A DNA stretch of 64,000 nucleotides from NCBI GenBank assembly GCA_963921935.1, contig OY998181.1, positions 116,704,957-116,768,956 of the forward strand. Reading direction: 5' to 3'. The notes beneath the pieces are model-generated. The model did not search any database. It saw nothing but the letters and a program-made list of their open reading frames with translations, and was not told where the DNA came from. Position numbers and translations under genes: made by a program. Numbering within the stretch: the first letter of the stretch is position 1; every line of letters begins with the position of its first letter. Source of the DNA: Galeruca laticollis (taxonomy: Eukaryota; Arthropoda; Insecta; Coleoptera; Chrysomelidae). Of the stretch, positions 24,282 through 33,751 are shown piece after piece.

Positions 24282-24722
24282 GATCCTTTGTGTCCAACCT
24301 ATGTTGCACCCCTAATTTATACGTGGTACACCCACTGTGTTGTCCAGCTCTGACATACCCCAGAGCAAATTTAAGTGTCCCTGTGCATTCCCCAAATGAA
24401 TTGAAAAAAAATATATACAAAAAAAAACAAAGAATAAAAAAAAATAATATATATATATATAAACAAGAAAAAAAAATAAAATAAAAATAAAAAAAGAATT
24501 AAAAAAAGAACAAAAAATAAATGAGGAAAAAAACGATTAAACTAGTTAAAGATATTAGGTATTAAATATAATGTGAAGGCAGAGTGATGACAATTAATCA
24601 ATTTTTACAATGAAATTGACTGTCTCAACCCTTACTTCGTGGAATATGCTCATATTAGTGTTTTTAAATGAAACTCAAGGTCTCTAGTTAATTCCACAAT
24701 ATAATATGTATCATATAATTCA

Positions 24723-25391
24723 ATGATACATAGAGCTTTTTCAGTTCCTATGAACAAATGTAATTTTGATAGAGAGATTAATACAATTAGACAAATAGCA
24801 ACATCTAACGGTTATCCATTAGATATGATAAATAAGCTAATTAGTAAAAAAGAGGAAAAAGTGGCATTACAACTAATATATCCTAAACAAGCTGATGAAA
24901 TTAAAACTTATAAAACCATCACATATGCAGGAAATATTTCTAATAATATTGCAAAGATAATATCTTCAGCAACGAATACAACAATTTCTTTTAAAACAGA
25001 AAGTAACGTTAGTACAAAATTGTTAAATGTAAAAACAAAAATACCACTATTAAAGAAGTCAGGTATATATAAAATCAAATGTCCAGAATGTAATGCTGTC
25101 TATTTGGGTCAGACCCTTAGGAATTTTGAAATATGATACAGTGAGCACTTACGAGCATACAGATTAAAACAACCAGATAAATCCCACTACGCAAAACATC
25201 TACTTGACACCAATCATTCATTGACACCTAACACAGAACTAGAAGTACTGCATATTTGTGAAAAGAAACAAGAACTGGATTTCCTTGAAGAACTGGAAAT
25301 TAGAAGACATTTAAGAAACCCACAATATGAAGTTGTCAATGAACAGTTAAATCTAGGGAATTCTCCACTAATAAACTGTCTTCTTAAGTGA
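24723..25391 (+). pseudogene. Penelope protein C-terminal part with GIY-YIG endonuclease
   Basis: One frame runs from about 24723 to a stop at 25389-25391, with a single internal TGA at 25134-25136. It has a linker region (YAGNISNNIAKII) and then the GIY-YIG nuclease: GIYKIKCPECNAVYLGQT, followed by a YSEHLRAY block and a helical C-terminus (LDFLEELEIRRHL). The internal stop lies where an Arg of the nuclease would be expected. The RT domain is missing on the left. In Penelope elements this nuclease nicks the target to prime reverse transcription. Confidence 0.8.
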
Positions 25392-25650
25392 TAATTGTAA
25401 AGATCAGCAGATATAGTTTTCCTGGTTTTCTATATCATTGCACAGTTATACTGATCTTAATTGGAAAAATTATATCCAGGATATCACCATAGGGCTAATA
25501 ATATCTAAGCTTCAATATTTGTAATATCACATCTTCTTCTTTTTTATATAAACATATATTAAGCCAATCACAAGTTAGGTTACTTCTTGGTCTAGCCAAA
25601 AATAACTACTAAACATCAGGTAGGCATAAAATGAAATGTAACTTGTCATT

Positions 25651-25684
25651 CTGACGATGATATTGATTTATCGAAACAATTGTC
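25651..25684 (+). other. Hammerhead-ribozyme-like motif in the Penelope repeat (candidate)
   Basis: CTGACGAT, then GATA...TATC as a 4-bp stem with a six-base loop, then GAAAC, AATT, GTC. This follows the CUGANGA - stem II - GAAA - minimal stem III - UH order of the small hammerheads known in Penelope-like repeats. There is one extra base after the CUGANGA core and helix I is weak, so activity is uncertain. The related copy near 44565 has lost the core. Confidence 0.35.
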
Positions 25685-25816
25685 AATTTTTTAGAATTTT
25701 CAATAACTTGTATTATATTGTGGAATTAACTAGAGACCTTGAGTTTCATTTAAAAACACTAATTTTTACAATACAAATTAAATCTGGCGAATGGAACCTC
25801 TTCCGAAGCCATTGTA

Positions 25817-25820
<4 letters not shown>

Positions 25821-25856
<36 letters not shown>
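25821..25856. repeat. (CA)n microsatellite
   Basis: Pure CA dinucleotide run joined directly to Jockey copy 2. Confidence 0.95.
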
Positions 25857-25857
<1 letters not shown>

Positions 25858-27039
25858 GAATATGCTTAGGAGCGATGTCAACAACACCAGTGGAACTACT
25901 AAGGGTGGAAGCACTCGAACCACCATTGGAATTGAGAAGAACATTTCTCTCTGAAAAAATGGTACTTAAGAGTAAAGCAAAAAATTCTACACTGATGGCA
26001 AAAATATGTGAGTTAAATACATTGGACCTGACGAATAAAAATTGGAAAAAAAAACTCCCCACCGATATGCACCGCATTTCATAACACCAATAAAGAAGAA
26101 ATTTTAACGTATGGAAGTTGCAATTACTTTGAGAACATAGAACACTCTGCAAAAATAATAATTCCTGCGTATTCAGAAATACCAGAATTTAACAAAGAAA
26201 AAATTATCAGACTTACAAAAAAAGACATCAACAGTACAATAACAATATATACAGATGCATCAAAGACAACAAAAGGTACAGGCACAGCGTTCTATGTGCA
26301 AGAAACGAAAGAAGGAAAAAACCTTTAAGCTAAGCAACGATTATTCTATATTTTCAGCAGAAGCTACAGCTATCCTGTCATCCAATGTTTGAATAATAAT
26401 GCAGTAGATACCATCACTCACCCGCACATTAAGAAAATTCAATCCCTATTACACCAACTTACTAAAGAGAGTGACGTTCAAATAATATGGGTAAAAGCAC
26501 ATTATAGAATTTACGGCAACGAAAAAGCTGATCAGTTAGCCAAAACAAGTGCTGAAAAAGATGAATGTCAACTGAACGAAGTGGCACTACAAGATTGCTT
26601 AAATAAATACAAAAGAAAATTTCAAGCAGCATGGAAAGAGAAATGAGAAGACCACTATGTAAAAACAAAGCCTACTAGATACACACTACTGCATAGGGAA
26701 ATACCAAAACAACAGTGGTATAAAGGAATTAATTATTCACGTAGGGAAATTAGCTGTATAATTCGAATGAAATTTGGACATGCGTCGTACCCAGAGCACT
26801 TGAGCAAAATAGGCATAATCGAATCAAACTTATGCACAGCCTGCAATGTCATATGAGACCTGGATCATATATTTTTTGAATGCTTGGAATATTGTAATGC
26901 CACGAAAGAACTTTATAATAACATAATACATGAAAAAATATTCCCTCCCATCAACATGTTACACTTACTGGCGCTGAATAACATCAAAATATTAGACTGC
27001 CTCGTAAAATTTCTAAGGATGACTAACATATCGATATAG
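25857..27039 (+). pseudogene. Jockey LINE copy 2: RT end and RNase H
   Basis: The first ~95 bp are almost identical to 23475-23570 of copy 1 (one difference seen). The text then keeps what copy 1 has lost: the RNase H start (TIYTDASKTTKGTGTAFY with the first Asp), FSAEATAI (Glu) and WVKAHYRIYGNEKADQLAK. It ends with a zinc-knuckle-like CTACNV...HIFFEC and a stop at 27037-27039. Several stops and frameshifts occur in between (for example near 26080 and 26330). A short 3' UTR runs to about 27140. The copy is 5'-truncated, as LINE insertions often are. Confidence 0.82.
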
Positions 27040-27139
27040 TTAAGTTATATAGAGCTTGTGACCTTTGTTACCCTAACCCAAATGTTTATACCTTCCATCC
27101 GTGATCTACCTTTGTATGTGTTCAAATAAAGCCCTGAAC

Positions 27140-27689
27140 GACCCCTGGGCGAGAAAACTTGTAACCCTGTACCAATCCTTTGATTGAAAAGCGGTATTAA
27201 CTTGAATCGCAGACGACGATAGTTTGATAGGTTAAATTAGGGCTCGCTTAAGTAATAGGATACATATCCACAACACGAAAATCAATAACAAATTCAGTAT
27301 CAATTCTAATTGGTACTTAATTGAAATTGGATTCAAATATAAACTTCAAATACATCACTATATATACTGTATATATAACCTAACACAAAGTATTTGGGTG
27401 CATGGATACCTCCAAACCCCATAAAACCAACAAAAAAAAATTAAACCATCAATCTACGATCTATGTGTTATTTAATGCATTGATGTATTGCGTTTGTATA
27501 TGAATGATGACGCATGAGAAAAGATTCACCAGACCAACTGTATATAGTGTTCCCTGATACAGCTCTTATCGCTCGCCATTCTCCCCTTTTCTTGTCTCTG
27601 AGCTCTACTATGTGTTCAGCCTAAAAAAAGGTCAAGTATGTGGTATTTTTGAAAATGTAGTTAAACGACCTATAAAATGAGATATCAAT
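27140..27689. other. No gene recognised
   Basis: AT-rich spacer between the Jockey 3' UTR and the mariner-type end; nothing recognisable. Confidence 0.4.
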
Positions 27690-27880
27690 CCACTCCCCTT
27701 TCTATTTAAGATTTTAGGGGGTTTGTCCACCTTGTCTAGAGGGATGTAATTTAGTTGAAAACCAGCCTAAAAACTGTCCCCCTTAAAAATAAGTGAGGTG
27801 GATTTACGAATTTTCTATAGGGGCCGAAATATACAGGGTGGTAGATTTTTAAATTGGCACCCCGTATATGATCCAACTTC
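27690..27880 (-). repeat. Mariner-type element end fragment
   Basis: Its reverse complement matches both separated pieces of the element end at 15795-15860 and 16188-16275 in the right order. Examples are the ACAGGGTGGTAGATTTTTAA terminus and the AAGGGGGACAG block. It carries no coding sequence. Confidence 0.7.
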
Positions 27881-28204
27881 TAAATGTTCATTTTAACTAA
27901 AAATTAGTTTTCATCGGCTTAAATGAATATTTTTGATTACTTTCCCAACATATTTGAAATAAAAACAATTGTATTAGTAATTCCTGGATAAATTAGTGCA
28001 TAATAAAAAATACATTTTGTGTATCATGTGTATGGTGAAAATGTAAAATCTGTGCCAGCACTGACCCTACCTACTCTCATGGCTTACAAAAAGCAACACA
28101 CATCTTCACTGTCCCATTCTCATCTTGGTTCTACTTTAGCAGAAGGCTCTCAAAGAAAAAATTTGCAATTGAATTATTTATATTGCAATACATAGCAATC
28201 TTAC

Positions 28205-28709
28205 CTGGGAAAAAGCCTATTTGAGTTTCAGGCATGGCAAAAAGTGTTCTTTCTGTCACGATTCTATAACGACCATGTACAGATAATCCTACTCCTCCAC
28301 CCATCACAATATTGTCTATAAATGCAATGTAAGGAATTTTGTATGAGCCAATGAGATTATTTGTTGAATATTCCTTTTTAAAAAAGTCTTCGCCTAACTT
28401 TTTTTCACCCTTTAATCCAGCTTCTACCACAGCTCTAACATCTCCTCCAGCACAAAACGCTTTCTCTCCCGATCCTTTCACTAAAACTAAACACTTCTTG
28501 TTTTCCCAATCTTTTAATGCTGCTTGAATCTTTTCTATCATCGATAGGTTAAGTGCATTTAGGGCTTTTGGTCTATTTAATGTAATTACACCCTTATTTT
28601 GCACATCTTCTAAAATTACATCATTTACTTGTACAGACATATTTCTGCTGAAAGAAACAGATAATAGGTTTTTGTTCTTTGATAACAACGAGGTGTATTG
28701 TCTAATCAT
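28205..28709 (-). CDS. Hibch: 3-hydroxyisobutyryl-CoA hydrolase, first coding exon
   Basis: Open from the ATG at 28707-28709 to a splice donor (CCAG|GTAAGA at 28205/28204). The 168 codons begin with a basic, hydroxylated mitochondrial-type leader (MIRQYTSLLSKNKNLL). They continue with the crotonase fold: GVITLNRPKALNALN, GSGEKAFCAGGDVRAV (CoA/oxyanion pocket), VMGGGVGLSVHGRYRIVTER and MPETQIGFFP, which is cut just before the expected DVGGG. These are family signatures of the valine-pathway enzyme that releases 3-hydroxyisobutyrate from its CoA ester in mitochondria. No frame damage is seen. The next exon is not found in the 28 kb to its left, so the intron must be very long or the exon is an orphan. 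Confidence 0.85.
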
Positions 28710-30012
28710 ATCTAAAAGGTACGTGTAATTATTATAATTTGAAAAAACTGATCAAATTAACCTTGTATTTTGAAACGTTAAATACAAAACGGAGACACTG
28801 GTTAGTGGTTATTATAGATTACGTATGAATGATTATTTTTTAAAGGTCAAAAAGATAATTAACATTCATAATTCATAGATAATTTCTAGTTTATTCATGT
28901 AGTCAGTAGCACAGATCATAGATCATATAACTAATAGGGCCGCCTTGCGCCCTCAAGGTGGGGAGGTCGATTGTTATCCAGAGTTAAACTCACAGAAAAC
29001 AGACTTGCCCGTATTTTGTGGTTAAACTTCCGGGAAAGTGGTTTTTAAGAGGGGCCTCCTCACAGGTATATAAACCTAAAAACCTACACAATACTAGTTA
29101 CTAATTTAGTGATTATTTGGTTCAAAATATGTACGATAGATGTCGATACTAGTACTGAATCGGCTTTTACTTATTCAACATATTTTCTCTCTCTGTCTTT
29201 CCACTCTTGATGGTTCAAAGAAACGCATCTCTGTTCGAATGTTTTGATTTTAAATATTTCGACTGGTTGCGAGCGCAGAAACCTTATCTCCATGGGTGAT
29301 TTATGCTTATCTCTGTTTTTTATGTTGCCAGCCCAGCTGTGCATAGATAAGAGAATATTATAATATATACACGGATCCAAACAAAATTTCAATTTGAGTG
29401 TAGCTTTTTGATTATTTAAGAGTTTCATAAATGTAATACATATTTAAAAACATTCTATCTTTCAAAATTTGTACCATTTATATTAACATAATAAAATGTT
29501 TTCATAATTATACATTTCTGTTTGTTTCATGCTAAGAAAATTAAACTGCGGAAAAGTTGCAAATTTACATGTCTGAAAACACAGAGCGTCGTGTCACAAC
29601 TTTACCTCAATCTAATCATATTCAGAGTTTCTGTTGGTTGCTTTCAAATTTTATTTGACATGTAGGCTCTTTTTTCAACTACATGTGTAAATATATTCAA
29701 TTTTATCTAGAAACAAATAATATAAACAAAGAGTTTCCAAATTTATTATACAAAGAAATATTTACTTGTAATACAATGCTTAACATTTAATAGAAAGAGG
29801 AAAATAAGGTACACTGAGGAATTTCAATTTAAAATAGCAAACTTTTAAAAAACTTACAAAGCAACTATAACAACTAATAAAAAATTTAAAGCGAAACATC
29901 TGTAATGACAAATTATAGTATATATTGTGGGGAGATCGATATATACAGTACAAAATCAAACATACAATCAACATAAATAAGAATAACATTAAAAAGTAGT
30001 TATTTGTATAAT
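28710..30012. other. Upstream of HIBCH exon; no further gene recognised
   Basis: Should contain the HIBCH 5' UTR and promoter (- strand, from 28710 upward). An 85-codon open frame at 29171-29428 (-) has no motif I recognise. No transposon signature is obvious. Confidence 0.4.
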
Positions 30013-30165
30013 AGGTGCAAAAAGTGCATTTTTGTTGCAACGAAGCATGAAGCTTGTAGCTCGAGACAAAGTCAAGAGCTACAATCATGCTGAGTGCAAC
30101 AAACATTCTTTTTGTCTATGATAAAAAGTAACAACTTCTTTGCACCAGTGCAAAAAAGAAAGTTT
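30013..30165. repeat. Mini element with Crypton-associated ends
   Basis: The left part (GGTGCAAAAAGTGCATTTTT, inner stem TGTAGCTC/GAGCTACA, GAGTGCAACAAACATTC) mirrors the hairpin at 17423-17533. The right part (TTTGCACCAGTGCAAAAAAG) mirrors the sequence at 18052-18070. It therefore has both borders of the 17.4-18.1 kb Crypton locus without the recombinase, as expected of a non-autonomous deletion derivative. Confidence 0.6.
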
Positions 30166-30241
30166 TGACACAGTCGATAGAGCAAAAAGGCACTTTCACA
30201 GATAAAAATATTGCGGGGACTATTTAAAATGTGTGTTTTTA

Positions 30242-30541
30242 GATCCAGGGGCAATTGAATATAACTAATAGGAGCAGATGTTACTTTGTTGTGTATGTCT
30301 GCGATAATATAGATCTGTATATAGAAGAAATTGAGATAGATAGAAAAATATGGGCTGAAAAAATGCTTCCGAAACTTAAGCAATTCTATACAGAATGTAT
30401 AGCCCCTGAAATAATCAGAAATCAAATAGGAAAAGGGCAGAAATGTATTGACCCCCCTTATATCAAGCAAGCAATATCAGAATATAAGAAAAAGAAAAGT
30501 CTGGCAAGACAGAATCTAGATGTGGACGCTGATACTACTCC
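30242..30541 (+). CDS. Exon with C-terminal end of a YqaJ-like exonuclease domain
   Basis: Preceded by an acceptor (TGTGTTTTTAG) and followed by a perfect donor (CC|GTAAGT). The 100 codons read IQGQLNITNRSRCYFVVY, then LYIEEIEIDRKIWAEKMLPK, then LKQFYTECIAPEI. The pattern (Q-x-Q-G-Q-L, then hydrophobic strand, acidic strand and W..KM..KL..FY) is that of the last strand-helix part of YqaJ-type recombinase/exonucleases, which occur in many insect genes and some transposons. The catalytic acidic residues would be upstream and are not found in this window. Phase 2 leads into the array at 30602. It may be the end of a real gene or a captured fragment. Confidence 0.6.
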
Positions 30542-30601
30542 GTAAGTAAAAAGAGTAACAAAACTTATTTATAAAAAAATCTAATTTCTTTACATTTTCA
30601 G

Positions 30602-31916
30602 AACTGACAATTTCACTAATAAGAAACCTGCTGCAACTGCCCCTCAGCTCCATTAATCTTTAATAAAACAGTGTCCTGATACTAATCCGTAAGTACAAAC
30701 ACAAACAAGACTATACTGTAAGTAAAAAAATGGCAAAACCTACTTAGAAGAATCATCTAATTTTCTTATTTCATTTACAGTTCTGATTATGTAACTAAAA
30801 CTAATCCCGATGTAACTGCCCCGCAGATCCATTAATATTTCATAAAACAGAGTTTCCTTATACCATTCTGTAAGTAAAAACACTAACAAGACTTATTTAC
30901 AAAAATCAAATTTCTATTCATTTTCAGAACTGACAATTTCACTAAAAAGGAACCTGATGTAACTGTCTGCACAGGTCCAAATAATTTTAATATAGCAGTT
31001 TTCGCTACAACTATACTGTAAGTAAAAAAATGGCAAAACCTACTTAGAAGAATCATCTAATTTTCTTATTTCATTTACAGTTCTGATTATGTAACTAAAA
31101 CTAATCCCGATGTAACTGCCCCGCAGATCCATTAATATTTCATAAAACAGAGTTTCCTTATACCATTCTGTAAGTAAAAACACTAACAAGACTTCTTTAC
31201 AAAAATCAAATTTCTATTCATTTTCAGAACTGACAATTTCATTAAAACGGAACCTGATGTAACAGCCCGCACAGGTCCAAATAATTTTCATATAGCAGTT
31301 TTCGCTACAACTATACTGTAAGTAAAAAAATGGCAAAACCTACTTAGAAGAATCATCTAATTTTCTTATTTCATTTACAGTTCTGATTATGTAACTAAAA
31401 CTAATCCCGATGTAACTGCCCCACAGATCCATTAATATTTCATAAAACAGAGTTTCCTTATACCATTCCGTAAGTAAAAACACTAACAAGACTTATTTAC
31501 AAAAATCAAATTTCTATTCATTTTCAGAACTGACAATTTCACTAAAAAGGAACCTGATGTAACTGTCTGCACAGGTCCAAATAATTTTAATATAGCAGTT
31601 TTCGCTACAACTATACTGTAAGTAAAAAAATGGCAAAACCTACTTAGAAGAATCATCTAATTTTCTTATTTCATTTACAGTTCTGATTATGTAACTAAAA
31701 CTAATCCCGATGTAACTGCCCCGCAGATCCATTAATATTTCATAAAACAGAGTTTCCTTATACCATTCTGTAAGTAAAAACACTAACAAGACTTCTTTAC
31801 AAAAATCAAATTTCTATTCATTTTCAGAACTGACAATTTCATTAAAACGGAACCTGATGTAACAGCCCGCACAGGTCCAAATAATTTTCATATAACATAC
31901 TCGCTATAGCTAATCA
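30602..31916 (+). repeat. 300-bp tandem array of exon-like units with splice sites
   Basis: Unit length is exactly 300 bp. Each unit holds two exon-like blocks. Type A blocks (90 nt) lie at 30928-31017, 31228-31317 and 31528-31617, with a variant at 31828-31916. Type B blocks (89 nt) lie at 30781, 31081, 31381 and 31681. All follow TTTTCAG or TTTACAG acceptors. All end in GTAAGT donors, and introns between them are only 58-63 nt. A founder block starts at 30602. A is open and symmetrical (phase 2 in and out), so it can be added any number of times. B and the founder end in TAA after ...TAPQIH / TAPQLH. Odd and even units share marker bases, giving a 600-bp higher-order repeat. Confidence 0.8.
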
Positions 31917-33751
31917 GTAAGTAAAAACTAAAATGTAGCCTGATGTAATTGTAAGGGATAGTTTATAAACTTTTTGTTTTTTTTTTGTCTGAGGATTAAG
32001 AAAATAGAAGATGCAGCTCAGTTGCCATGTATGCATAAAAATAAAGAAAATGTATTCAGTACTTACGTATATCAAATTTGTAATATGGATTCCAAGATAA
32101 AATGGATTACTTGTATACTTCTGCTGAATTGGGGGAAAAATAATTTTGTAAGTAAAAATATTATTTATTTAAAGAAAATATTTAAAGTATACTTTTTCAG
32201 TCTTTGTAACTAAGTGGATCCAGACTTCAATAATGTGGATGAGGGGTCACCACCCCTTTGTGAGTATAGAATCGTAAAAAATGGATATTTTTATAAACTT
32301 TTTATTTTCTTTTTGTTATGAGGAGAAATGGTAGAGAAGAAGATGAACTTCAGTTGCCATGTATTAATAAATATGAAGACAAATACACTAAATTTGTAAT
32401 AATAATTTTATTGATATTTTTATAAAATGTTTTTTATTTGTTTCTTTTCAATAAAAACATACACCAATTTGTCCTTTAATTTTTTTGAATAATTAATAAG
32501 GGTCAATGAAAAAGCGGACATGTCTGTTTATTGCTATAATAAACATTTTTATAGTTTACCTAATTAATTGGCATTTCTTTGCTATTATTCATTTGAATTA
32601 TTAAGAGGGGTATTAAACAAACATATTGCATAATTGATTTGATTTTGTTTTCAATAAAAGAAAACACTTTTGCTATCATTTACTTGAATAATTGAGAAGA
32701 GTCAATGGAAAAACAGGCATGTCCGTTTATTACAAACTGGCGGAAAATGCAAAAAGTATTAACATTTCAATACATAACCTGGAAAAATTGAAGATAAAAA
32801 ATATATAACATTTTTATTCCTGCATTTCGAAAATAAGAGATTACATATTGTGTTACTTTTTGAAGAGAATAAGAAATGTCTATTTTGTTAAATGAGTACT
32901 ATTACCAATGTAGTTTTTTTCACTAACTCAGAAGGCTGTGGCAGTGTACGGTTCTTGGAGGAACCAAAAGGCCCTGGTATGCGGATCAATAAATATAATG
33001 CACTTGCCGAATCACTAGCAACAGCTAAAAATATGTGTGGATTATTTTTTGTCTGGGCTACAGTGAACACAATCCTTTAGAGTAAATATAAATAGTATTT
33101 ACGAAGCACAAATTCACTTATTTAGCATGAAAATTATTTAATTATAATCACTTACAAATACAATACACACTAAACTATAAATTTGGGATATTTTTATGAA
33201 CACAAAACATATGACAACAGCATTTGACCCATAGAGAAAGTTATAATATTATTTGTCTTTGAATTGACTTTCGTCTTCTGTCATAGTTCTATTTTGTTCT
33301 ATACAGCGCCATGCATGACGACGGTGGAGCGGTTGAACTAAAGTAAAAAGATGTTCGTTTGCAAAATTTTCCGTGCAACAAATCTCAAAAAATACAATGA
33401 TTTGAGATTTCATATTTTCAGAATCGAATTCTCTAGGTTTCCTTTTGGGGATCAGGTTTTGGTGTCCAGATTGGTGACCACAAATTGTCAAAACTGTCAA
33501 AATCACACCATCACTTAATGGCTTATATCTTTTTTATAACAATATAAAACTCAACCAAAATACCTGATCCCCAAGACAAAGGTCCAAGTTATATTGTGTT
33601 AAAATTTCAACACTTATTTTCTTTGCGTTCTTTAGATTTGTTGTTTACAAAATGACCTAAATTTTGTTGCAAATCACGGGTGCCAACTGTTTTCAGGTTC
33701 CTAAAACGTGAGGCCCCTCTTAATCAAAAGCTCTAACGTTTATTTTCTATA
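31917..33751. other. Mostly non-coding; two diverged direct repeats
   Basis: A segment at about 31962-32055 (TTATAAACTTTTTGTTTT... CAGTTGCCATGTAT) returns at about 32292-32390, and a 45-bp segment at 32487 (GGTCAATGAAAAAGCGGACA) returns at 32687. A short open frame on both strands near 32888-33080 and an 85-codon - strand frame (33249-33506) have no recognisable motif. GGGGATCAGGT at 33447 is mirrored at about 33562. Confidence 0.45.

Larger units (their letters stand above)
19600..24540 (+). mobile_element. Jockey-type LINE, copy 1
   Basis: Order: gag-like ORF1 with zinc knuckles (19649-20976), ORF2 with endonuclease, reverse transcriptase and RNase H-like tail (21022-24281), short 3' UTR, and an A-rich tail (24402-24540). 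Both ORFs have several stops and frameshifts. The 5' limit is an estimate. Confidence 0.85.
24654..25763 (+). mobile_element. Penelope-like element, 3' half with inverted repeats
   Basis: The C-terminal part of a Penelope protein (24723-25391) is bounded by a 52-bp perfect inverted repeat (24654-24705 and 25712-25763). Penelope-like elements are known for terminal repeats (pLTRs) in direct or inverted orientation. The right-hand repeat region 25555-25763 is also found, diverged and inverted, at about 44450-44645. Confidence 0.75.

Noticed and set aside
25759..26152. Open frames with Val-Cys or Thr-His runs across the CA repeat
   Set aside because: They are produced by the dinucleotide repeat and have no other protein-like content.
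30242..30541. Viral recombinase gene
   Set aside because: The YqaJ fold is called viral-recombinase-like, but here it sits in an exon with animal splice sites; nothing else viral is nearby.
32888..33080. 60-codon frames open on both strands
   Set aside because: No recognisable motif, no splice context, and overlapping opposite frames of this length are expected by chance.
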